12,365 bases of DNA, from contig CAYYVK010000020.1 of the NCBI GenBank assembly GCA_964475145.1, positions 1-12,365 on the forward strand, given 5' to 3'. The stretch's first letter is position 1; each line of letters opens with the position of its first letter. This DNA is from CAYYVK01 sp964475145 (GTDB lineage Archaea; Aenigmatarchaeota; Aenigmatarchaeia; CG10238-14; SCSR01). The notes beneath the pieces are model-generated. The model ran no database searches. It was not told the origin of the DNA and saw only the letters and a list, made by a program, of their open reading frames with translations. Of the stretch, positions 6,995 to 11,914 are shown piece after piece. The position numbers were made by a program, and so were the translations under genes.

Positions 6995-7022
6995 AGATTT
7001 TAAGATAGTAATGCGACCCTAT

Positions 7023-7193
7023 TTAGTTTAGCCTTACTGCGGCCCTTATGTAGGCATGCGTTTGATGGTCCACCTCCAGGAAAAGTCTATCAATAAACTT
7101 TAGAATAAAATCTTTGTTTAAAGAATTGAGCTTATCCAATTTCTTTAGAAAGTGCTCTAAATGCTTATCATAATTGTGTATATCCACTTTCAT
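7023..7193 (-). pseudogene. Integrase-like N-terminal fragment next to tRNA-Leu
   Basis: A 56-codon minus-strand ORF from ATG 7191-7193 to TAA 7023-7025. Residues 1-40 look like the SAM-like N-terminal DNA-binding domain of archaeal tyrosine recombinases: a helix with HLEHFLKKLDKLN, then SLNKDFILKFIDRLFLE. After LFLE the similarity stops, and the last 16 residues (VDHQTHAYIRAAVRLN) do not continue the family pattern. No catalytic domain follows before the superoxide reductase gene. It starts 58 bases past the 3' end of a tRNA-Leu gene, the usual landing site for archaeal integrases. I read it as a remnant of an integrated element. A short functional protein is possible. The family call is from memory of the motif. 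Confidence 0.5.
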
Positions 7194-7200
7194 ATTTTAA

Positions 7201-7231
7201 CACCAGTCTTCTCAGCTCATTAAGACTGGTG
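7201..7231 (-). promoter_or_regulatory. Perfect 10-bp hairpin pairing the GGTG ribosome binding site of the 7193 ORF
   Basis: CACCAGTCTT (7201-7210) and AAGACTGGTG (7222-7231) are exact inverted repeats around an 11-nt loop. On the minus strand the 3' arm ends in GGTG, eight bases before the ATG of the integrase-like ORF, so the stem hides the only ribosome binding site. It also lies 19 bases past the tRNA-Leu 3' end and could serve as a processing or termination structure. The structure is seen; either role is inferred. Confidence 0.55.
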
Positions 7232-7250
7232 CATAGGAATAGAATCAGAT

Positions 7251-7392
7251 GCAGGGGGTGGGATTTTCAGGCTTAAGCCATTTGAACCCACGAAGGCACT
7301 AAGCCAGCAGGTATCTTATGTATCTAAGCATCAGCCAGTCTGAGCATCAGCCGATCTGTCTGCTGCCATTGACCAGGCTAGGCGACCCCTGC
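7251..7392 (-). tRNA. tRNA-Leu precursor gene with three BHB introns and a duplicated anticodon mini-exon (UAG, alternatively CAG)
   Basis: The acceptor stem is GCAGGGG/CCCCTGC with A73, the D-arm contains AGCCTGGTCAA, and the long variable arm has a GGC/GCC stem. Together these are diagnostic of tRNA-Leu. Introns: 59/60 (7264-7280, 17 nt) in the T-loop, with TTCA/TGAA as central helix, bulges AA|T and AA|T, and the T-stem outside; 37/38 (7313-7322, 10 nt), with CTTA/TAAG centre, bulges GA|T and AT|A, and outer stem GCAGG/CCTGC; 30/31 (7330-7359, 30 nt), with CAGC/GCTG centre and bulges AG|A and AT|G. The spliced anticodon loop CTTAGAA (anticodon UAG) sits on a perfect stem. A 16-nt duplication supplies a second mini-exon GCTCAGA (7339-7345) that would give anticodon CAG. 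A TATA-like AACTTTATTTTTA lies about 25 bases upstream. Confidence 0.9.
7321..7352 (-). repeat. Tandem 16-nt duplication carrying the alternative anticodon exons
   Basis: Two adjacent 16-base units, GGCTGATGCTCAGACT (7337-7352) and GGCTGATGCTTAGATA (7321-7336), match at 13 of 16 positions and at 13 of the first 14. Each contains the intron-1 3' splice element GCTGAT|G and a complete 31-37 mini-exon. The difference at anticodon position 34 is C versus T. Confidence 0.95.
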
Positions 7393-7436
7393 AATATAAA
7401 GTTTGGTTTTTAAAAATAAAGTTTTGCTTTTTTAAT

Positions 7437-7673
7437 TTATTTTGCTTCAAAATTAGGATTGTACTCTGGACACATTTTCCTTCTAGCTTCATAACATTTT
7501 CCTTCTATTTCACACCTTGGTCCTAGTCTTGAGCCAAACTTCTTCTCTATTTCTCTTGCAGCTTCCCTGAACCTGTTTCTTATCTCTTGCTGAGCCATAT
7601 AACAAGTTCTCAGCATGAAAGTATAGAGTATATTGTCCCTACCATGGATGGTTGAAATTACATGAATTTCTTT
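7437..7673 (-). pseudogene. C-terminal ThyX-like segment in frame with the upstream ThyX-like ORF, separated by one TGA
   Basis: After the TGA at 7674-7676 the same frame stays open for 78 codons to the TAA at 7437-7439. The segment contains MLRTCYMAQQEIRNRF, which resembles the LRTC-x2-AQWEIR helix near the end of ThyX proteins. Its cysteine-rich tail (LGPRCEIEGKCYEARRKMCPEY) resembles the GP-C...CPE ending of long-form ThyX. So this is the missing end of the neighbouring protein, not an unrelated gene. An ATG at 7614-7616 just before LRTC (59 aa) or at 7596-7598 (53 aa) could allow separate translation. Options are a nonsense mutation (a GGA to TGA change would do it, as Gly is usual at this place), recoding, a split gene, or a sequencing error. 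Codon use looks coding throughout. Confidence 0.65.
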
Positions 7674-8660
7674 TCAAAGAGGTTGAGAAAAGACAGCAGA
7701 TTCTATCTTACTATCTTTCCAAAACTCCTCCCCTAAGTCTTGAGCAGTCTTATAAATATCACCAATAAAACGTGATCTAGGTTTTAGAGGAGATGGTAGA
7801 ACGTATTTATCGCTCATGACAACTTCTTCCCAAGAAGGCCATAGAATTCTTTCTTGCCTATCTCTTACTTGTTGATGGAAGCTGGCTATAGAACCTTTAA
7901 TGCTCATCACCAAGGTATCAAAATAAGGGGTATAACTACAACCTTTTGCACTTTCTAGCCATTTTCTTTGCGGTATTTTATCTCTCATAAATAATGGCAT
8001 ATAGTTTTCCTTGGAAGGTAATTCCGAAATGTCTAACCCAGATTTTTCTAAGTTCAACTTTTTTAAAGTTTTTCCAACTTCTCCAGCCTCTGTGAAGTAC
8101 AAGCTAGAGAGATAATTGCTCCATTTTCCCAGCTCCCTACCTAAAGGAACTTGGATTATCTCCTCAGTTTTAGTTGCTAATGGTAGTATGTACCTTGCAT
8201 CCTCAAGCTCGTAACCAGCTCGTGCTAACTCCTTGTACATTTCAAAAGAGTTTTCACAAAGCTCTTTAATGCCTTTTTCACCATTATCCACAAAATCTTT
8301 GACTTTAACACGTCTCAAAGATTTTTCTGTACCAACTCCCTGAATACCACGAGGGGCGCCTATCGCCATCCAACTCACAAAAGTAAAAAGTCTGGAAACT
8401 CCTTTAAGATAAACACCCTCTTTTGAAAGCTCTGCTACACTAGAATGCTTTTGTCTATATACTCTACCAACAAGGTCTTTGGCCTCAGAAGGATTCTTGT
8501 TAAAATAACTTATTGCATCCTCAACATCAGCTTCTTCTTTCCTGAGTTTACCAGTAGATATAACACATCTTAGAGCAGGTATTTCCCACGGCTTTTCAGC
8601 CTCTAGCCAGTAGATTTCACCACCATAGGAAGTCTTACCTAAGCGATACTTCTCTATCAT
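7674..8660 (-). CDS. ThyX-like flavin-dependent thymidylate synthase family protein with two degenerate ThyX modules, ended by TGA
   Basis: A 328-residue ORF. Residues about 30-185 form a first ThyX-like module: HSSVAELS (72-79), GVSRLFTF (87-94) and EDARYILPLATKT (153-165) match ThyX. The signature RHRxxSx7S that binds FAD and dUMP is replaced by a segment around WMAIGAPRGIQGVGTEKSLRR. A second module starts near 250, with SFHQQVRDRQ (260-269) in the RHR position, now RDR, and YVLPS (286-290). It continues past the TGA into the next segment. The full fused frame is 407 codons. ThyX makes dTMP from dUMP with methylene-tetrahydrofolate and NADPH, but with both RHR motifs altered activity is doubtful. 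AAGTATAAATACTT at 8681-8694 is its likely TATA region, and the start is leaderless. Confidence 0.7.
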   Translation of the reverse strand: MIEKYRLGKTSYGGEIYWLEAEKPWEIPALRCVISTGKLRKEEADVEDAISYFNKNPSEAKDLVGRVYRQKHSSVAELSKEGVYLKGVSRLFTFVSWMAIGAPRGIQGVGTEKSLRRVKVKDFVDNGEKGIKELCENSFEMYKELARAGYELEDARYILPLATKTEEIIQVPLGRELGKWSNYLSSLYFTEAGEVGKTLKKLNLEKSGLDISELPSKENYMPLFMRDKIPQRKWLESAKGCSYTPYFDTLVMSIKGSIASFHQQVRDRQERILWPSWEEVVMSDKYVLPSPLKPRSRFIGDIYKTAQDLGEEFWKDSKIESAVFSQPL

Positions 8661-8680
8661 AATTTAAAGGAGATGGAGAA

Positions 8681-8694
8681 AAGTATTTATACTT
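8681..8694 (-). promoter_or_regulatory. TATA region of the ThyX-like gene, itself an inverted repeat
   Basis: AAGTAT-TT-ATACTT on the plus strand reads AAGTATAAATACTT on the minus strand and is centred about 27 bases upstream of the ATG at 8660. The near-perfect symmetry could also be an operator. Confidence 0.45.
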
Positions 8695-8738
8695 GTTTTG
8701 GACTGTTACAAACCTAAGATTTTTAGTAATCAGAAAAG

Positions 8739-8748
8739 CTTTTAAAGG
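8739..8748 (+). promoter_or_regulatory. TATA box of the 8769 gene
   Basis: CTTTTAAAGG is centred about 25 bases before the ATG at 8769, with no ribosome binding site in between. This fits a leaderless transcript. Confidence 0.5.
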
Positions 8749-8768
8749 CTTAAAACCTCTCTATAAGT

Positions 8769-9257
8769 ATGAGCATGCATTATCTATTAAGGGATAGAAG
8801 TAAGAAGGTGCAAATATCTTACCAATCTCTTTGTGCAGGGATCGAGAGTGTTTACAAGGAGTACTTAGACTTAATAACCAAATATTTGGAAAGGAGTAAG
8901 AGAAAGAAAGAGGAAGAACTTTACAAAGAAGGAAGAATAGTCTTGTTCGGAATTGCTGCATTACTTCACAGGGAAGGGTTGGAAAAGGCTTTCTTGAGTG
9001 CTGCAGAAGGTGGAATAGATTTTTCCAAAGCTGATCGTGAAACAAAGTATCAAGCTATAAAGCTGAATGAAATGAGGTTTTTAGACTATCATGATGGGAA
9101 GTTTGTTGTAAGGAAACTTCCACCAAAAGAGTTTTGTGAGTGGCTTTCAACACTAGGATCTTATTACTCCAGAAAGTACAAGCTGGAAGGTAGACCTTCT
9201 CCTTTATTGGATAAAGCAATAAACATTTTAAACAGAGCTGCGATAGAAAAAAAATAG
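8769..9257 (+). CDS. Uncharacterised helical protein
   Basis: A 162-residue protein I do not recognise. It is largely alpha-helical: an amphipathic helix at about 15-45 (QSLCAGIESVYKEYLDLITKYL), a very charged stretch (ERSKRKKEEELYKEGR, about 42-57), a hydrophobic helix (IVLFGIAALLHREGLEKAFLSAA), and a C-terminal half ending in a basic helix. There is no signal peptide, membrane segment or metal motif, and the two cysteines are isolated. The ATG at 8769 is 25 bases from a TATA box. A second ATG at 8775 is the alternative start. It is divergent from the ThyX-like gene, convergent with the broken gene at 9285-10078, and unlike those neighbours it is intact. It could belong to the same accessory stretch. 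Confidence 0.7.
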   Translation: MSMHYLLRDRSKKVQISYQSLCAGIESVYKEYLDLITKYLERSKRKKEEELYKEGRIVLFGIAALLHREGLEKAFLSAAEGGIDFSKADRETKYQAIKLNEMRFLDYHDGKFVVRKLPPKEFCEWLSTLGSYYSRKYKLEGRPSPLLDKAINILNRAAIEKK

Positions 9258-9284
9258 TTAATGATGCTTCCTAAAAAACTAGGT

Positions 9285-10078
9285 TTATTCTTTTAGCCAA
9301 GTTTTACCATCCTTGAAGTTTAGAACACCTTTTCTGACCAAGTCTTGGACAATCTCAGCAGCTTTATGCTTTTCCTTGCTTTTCATACCTTTAACTATTT
9401 CTGAAAACTCTAGCGGGCCGTTAGCCTTTTTGTGTATCTCTAGGATAAGATTTTCGTCTATTGGCATATTTTCATAGTATGCTACAATTCCTGAAGGTTT
9501 TTCACGCTTTAGGGTTGTTGACTGTAGAACCTTAGGAGCTCTAACTTCAACATATCCTGCTTTGCGATAGGATGTTCCAAGCTTTAGAAGTTTCAAGGTC
9601 AATTCTCCTCTTTTAAACCTATAATCGTAACTGTTGAGACGTTGTAGGCTTGGTATTCTTTCTAGTAGACCATCTTCATACAGTTGATAATCCCCAGTCA
9701 AATGACTTATCGTACATGAATAACCTTCTACTTATTTTTATCACTTCTTCTTTGTTTTTCGCCTTAATCGCTTCATCCAGTTGCTTTCTGATTTCTTGTC
9801 TACATTCCAGCCATAGTTTGTACGCATCATCAGTAGTAAACCATCTAGGAAACTTTTGATAGGCCTTAAACCCAATCCTAAGCTTCTTTAGACCCTCTTA
9901 AAACAAGTTTGTACGGCTTAGATTCAGGAGATGACCTATCTATAACTATTTTATCCATCCGTACTTTTAGTTTTTCAAAATCGGTTTTATAGCTTTCTAG
10001 TATTTTCTTAAGGACTCCGTCTACTTCTGGTAGGGCATTATCTATAGCTTTGAGGATGTTGGAGATTTGCTCGGACAA
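9285..10078 (-). pseudogene. Unidentified gene broken by two frameshifts
   Basis: Three consecutive minus-strand frames, each coding-like, tile the stretch with overlaps. Part A is 10078-9878 (66 aa, MSEQISNILKAIDNALPEVD...). Part B is open from 9897 to TGA 9676-9678 (73 codons without a start, with KAYQKFPRWFTTDDAYKLWL and ECRQEIRKQLDEAIKAKNKE). Part C is 9701-9285 (138 aa from a TTG, with ERIPSLQRLNSYDYRFKRGE and a C-terminal winged-helix-like part, EIVKGMKSKEKHKAAEIVQD). Each junction needs the same shift, one base skipped. Correcting both gives about 263 residues. Part B has no start codon of its own, which argues against separate genes. I do not recognise the family; the end suggests a DNA-binding winged helix. 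Sequencing indels are the main alternative. Confidence 0.55.
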
Positions 10079-10102
10079 ACTATCACAAAAAAAGGAATGT
10101 TT

Positions 10103-10122
10103 TCAAAAATTTAAATTTTTGA
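10103..10122. promoter_or_regulatory. Perfect 20-bp AT palindrome in a divergent promoter region
   Basis: TCAAAAATTT followed by AAATTTTTGA is an exact palindrome. It lies 25-44 bases upstream of the ATG of the broken minus-strand gene (10078), so its centre overlaps the likely TATA position, and 40 bases upstream of the small ORF at 10162. It could be an operator or just an AT-rich TATA element. Confidence 0.45.
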
Positions 10123-10161
10123 GTATTCGTTATTTAGCAAATACATTTATTTAAAGGAGGT

Positions 10162-10296
10162 ATGATAATTGATTTTGAATCCTATGTCGAGAGATTAGGA
10201 GATAGAATTTCAGAAAAAAAATTAAGGCTTGAAGAAGTTTTTATGCTTCAAGAGTATGTTGAAAACATTAAAAAAACATTTTTGGTCTTGGAATAA
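10162..10296 (+). CDS. Small 44-aa ORF, possible protein
   Basis: The ATG at 10162 opens 44 codons (MIIDFESYVERLGDRISEKK, then a helical segment with LRLEEVFMLQEYVENIKKTF). The predicted product is one amphipathic, acidic-basic helix pair with no cysteine. A very strong GGAGGT lies directly against the ATG with no spacer, which is unusual and may mean that the ATG is poorly used or the true start is slightly downstream. TTTATTTAAA just upstream is TATA-like. The codons have the same A/T-rich third positions as the neighbours. It could be a small regulator or antitoxin-like protein, but nothing in the sequence proves this. Confidence 0.45.
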   Translation: MIIDFESYVERLGDRISEKKLRLEEVFMLQEYVENIKKTFLVLE

Positions 10297-10330
10297 CCCT
10301 TTCAACTTCAGAGGTATAGACAATCAAAAA

Positions 10331-10339
10331 TATTTAAAC
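10331..10339 (+). promoter_or_regulatory. TATA box of the metalloprotease gene
   Basis: TATTTAAAC is centred 25 bases upstream of the ATG at 10360, and no ribosome binding site lies between. A leaderless start is expected. Confidence 0.5.
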
Positions 10340-10359
10340 GCTAAAACCAATTAAAATGT

Positions 10360-11160
10360 ATGAAGATCGAAAAAACTATTGGAATATTGATAGTAGCTAC
10401 ACTACTCTTGCTACCAGTAGTTCTAGCGGTTTCGAACAACTCCAAAGTACCAGAAAGCAAAGGCTCTAAAGAACCTCTAGAAAAAATAGAGTTCATCCAT
10501 TGGAAGAAAGGTTTTGCTAAACCACCTTGTGACTATGACGGAATCTGTGAGCCAGAACTAGGGGAGAATCCGAGTTGCGCAGATTGTAAAGAAACTGAGG
10601 GGTCTACAACAACATGCTACGCATTCTTAGGTAAATATGGGAGAAAATATTTGAAATGGACGAGTTTGCCAGTAAATTATCTCATTAATCCAACAAACTC
10701 TCAACTTAATGAAAGTTTTGTTGCTACTGCAGTATATAATGCAGCGGAAGAATGGGATGCTCACACTACTAGAGAACTTATGAATAACTACACGATTGAC
10801 TATACAGCAACCTACGGGGTTCAAGACTATAAAAATGCTATCTCATTCGGAAACTATCCAACGGAAGGAGTAATAGCAGTAACAAGTGTATGGTACAATC
10901 CAGCAACTAAAGAAATAGTAGAATTTGACATAATGTTTGACACAGATTGGCAATGGGGAGATGCAACAATAAATACAACAGTGATGGACTTGCAGAATAT
11001 AGCAACCCATGAATTTGGGCATGGTATTGGTTTAGCAGATGTTTATGATACAGCCTGCTCAGAGGTGACAATGTATGGCTATTCTGACTATGGAGAAACA
11101 GAGAAGAGAACTCTTGAGCAACCAGACATTACTGGTTTGCAAACATTATATGGAGCTTAA
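10360..11160 (+). CDS. Secreted matrixin-like zinc metalloprotease with Cys-rich DGxC segment
   Basis: A 266-residue exported protein. Residues 1-24 are a signal peptide (charged KIEK, then hydrophobic IGILIVATLLLLPVVLA). Residues 57-76 hold a C-x2-DG-x-C...EN...C-x2-C motif (C57, C63, C73, C76) common in archaeal surface proteins. The catalytic domain (about 85-266) has the metzincin zinc motif HEFGHGIGLAD with H217, E218 and H221, G224, and Asp227 in the place where matrixins have a third histidine. M238 (TMYGY) fits the Met-turn. The N-terminal part of the domain (KWTSLPVNYLINP, AAEEWD) also matches matrixins. It likely cleaves extracellular or cell-surface proteins. No propeptide cysteine switch is obvious. 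A leaderless TATA promoter precedes it, and a T-rich run follows the stop. Confidence 0.85.
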   Translation: MKIEKTIGILIVATLLLLPVVLAVSNNSKVPESKGSKEPLEKIEFIHWKKGFAKPPCDYDGICEPELGENPSCADCKETEGSTTTCYAFLGKYGRKYLKWTSLPVNYLINPTNSQLNESFVATAVYNAAEEWDAHTTRELMNNYTIDYTATYGVQDYKNAISFGNYPTEGVIAVTSVWYNPATKEIVEFDIMFDTDWQWGDATINTTVMDLQNIATHEFGHGIGLADVYDTACSEVTMYGYSDYGETEKRTLEQPDITGLQTLYGA

Positions 11161-11162
11161 AA

Positions 11163-11221
11163 CTTTCTTTTATTTTCTTCGATAATTTTATAGCTCTGGT
11201 TAAAAAAGTCATTTCCTTTTT
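11163..11221 (+). terminator. T-rich termination region after the metalloprotease
   Basis: Several oligo-T runs (CTTTCTTTTATTTTCTTC, then TTTCCTTTTTCTT) follow the stop codon. Archaeal RNA polymerase ends transcription at such tracts without needing a hairpin. The rest of 11222-11320 holds no gene I can support. Confidence 0.4.
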
Positions 11222-11320
11222 CTTGGGATCGTGGAAGAGGAAGAAATAATTTTTTTCGTCTGGAGGAAAAGCTTATACTCTACACCTTTAATTGGTAAGG
11301 ACATGTGGTTGTGCCGTAAA

Positions 11321-11417
11321 GCCCTGGGCGGGATTTGAACCCGCAATCCCCACATCTCCATTTATTTACCAGTTTCACCACTATTGTGGTGCTTTAACCA
11401 GGTTAAGCTACCAGGGC
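11321..11417 (-). tRNA. tRNA-Thr(GGU) gene with introns at 30/31 and 37/38
   Basis: The acceptor GCCCTGG/CCAGGGC is perfect, U73 is normal for archaeal tRNA-Thr, the D-arm is GCTT/AAGC with G18G19, and the T-arm is GCGGG-TTCAAAT-CCCGC. The anticodon region only folds if two introns are removed. Intron 1 (11374-11385, 12 nt, 30/31) has a BHB with CACC/GGTG centre, bulges AC|A and AA|A, and outer pairs AG/CT. Intron 2 (11356-11366, 11 nt, 37/38) has bulges TA|A and AG|A but a weak centre (CTGG against ATGG). The spliced product has stem CCACA/TGTGG and loop CTGGTAA: U33, anticodon GGU, A37. Reading straight through as a single 37/38 intron would give A34 and G37, which do not suit threonine. 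Confidence 0.88.
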
Positions 11418-11492
11418 GTAATCTTTAATGTGCTTAGGATTTGAAAACCTATTTTCATATTTGTCACTTTAATTTTATGAGTTACATTTATT

Positions 11493-11547
11493 TTAGCAAA
11501 TAATATTTATTTTTTCTACAAAAATTTTAAACTTTGTAAATTTTTGG
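11493..11547. repeat. AT-rich element sharing TTAGCAAATA and a CAAAAATTT inverted repeat with 10103-10152
   Basis: TTAGCAAATA at 11493-11502 followed by ATATTTATTTT resembles 10134-10151 (TTAGCAAATAC then ATTTATTT). Nearby, CAAAAATTT and AAATTTTTG at 11520-11547 form an imperfect inverted repeat like the palindrome at 10103-10122. The order of the two parts differs between sites. No ORF or RNA gene is evident in 11419-11630. Confidence 0.3.
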
Positions 11548-11629
11548 ATACGGATTCAAAAGAATTATCTTCAGGCTTAACTAGCTTTTTTTGAGAAAAA
11601 AAGAAGCAATTTTTGGAAAGAAAATTTTA

Positions 11630-11671
11630 GATCTTGCTTGCGGAGTACTCTACTAACTGAGCTACTGGTGA
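11630..11671 (-). tRNA. Orphan tRNA 5' half (split tRNA candidate or remnant)
   Basis: On the minus strand TCACCAG (1-7), T8 A9, D-stem GCTC, D-loop AGTTAGTA, GAGT, A26 and CTCCG (27-31) read as a tRNA 5' half. What follows (CAAGCAAGATC, then an A/T-rich tract with TTTTCTTTCC) has no U33, anticodon or T-arm. No T-arm with CTGGTGA occurs downstream in the window. The break falls at position 30 or 31, the place where the two tRNA genes here have their first intron. The GC-richer tail could pair with a matching leader of a separately encoded 3' half. Against this, the invariant G18 is A and position 1 is U, both unusual, so a decayed tRNA is a serious alternative. A TATA-like AATAAATC is at 11700-11707. 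Confidence 0.45.
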
Positions 11672-11779
11672 TTGTTTCAATAATAATTTATTCTAACAGA
11701 TTTATTACTATGAGCTCTTGGAGTTTTCCTTTTAGCTATAGTCTACAATCCAAAAATAAAAATGATTTTGATAGGAAGA

Positions 11780-11878
11780 AGTGAGAAAAAGGCTGGAGGA
11801 AAGTTCACACAGATAAGACGGAAGGTCCACTGAAGTGAAAAGATACTTCACCACATCTTTATAGATGGAGCTATTTAA
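11780..11878 (+). ncRNA. Possible structured RNA with an RNase P CR-I-like motif
   Basis: In the 243-base gap between the tRNA half and the next gene, GGCTGGAGGAAAGTTC (11791-11806) resembles conserved region I of RNase P RNA (GGAGGAAAGTCC), and ACAGATAAGACGG follows after four bases. Two hairpins come next: TGAAGT/ACTTCA around an 8-nt loop (about 11832-11851) and CATCT/AGATG around TTAT (about 11855-11868). An A/T-rich TATA-like stretch (AAAAATAAAAAT) precedes it by about 25 bases. There is no ORF. I cannot build a proper RNase P core from it, because CR-I and a CR-V-like piece are nearly adjacent. The call is therefore weak. 11879-11914 holds nothing I can name. Confidence 0.22.
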
Positions 11879-11914
11879 AAATCTTGAAGAAATTAGAAAA
11901 AGGTAAGGTCTAGA

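Noticed and set aside
7313..7359. C/D-box sRNA inside the tRNA-Leu intron (TGATGC and CTGA strings)
   Set aside because: The C-box consensus RTGATGA is not met, and the same bases are fully explained by the splice-site helices.
7674..7676. Genome-wide recoding of TGA as glycine or tryptophan
   Set aside because: TGA clearly ends aIF2-alpha, Nop10, the HTH regulator, IscU and rubrerythrin, several in stop-start overlaps, so the standard code holds.
11434..11448. A T-arm-like string (GGTTTTCAAATCC on the minus strand) as the 3' half for the orphan tRNA
   Set aside because: The stem does not pair over five bases, the loop is too long, and no CTGGTGA acceptor strand follows.
11260..11802. CTGGAGGAAA repeated at 11260-11269 and 11793-11802
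   Set aside because: A single shared 10-mer is expected many times by chance in 12 kb, and the flanks do not match.
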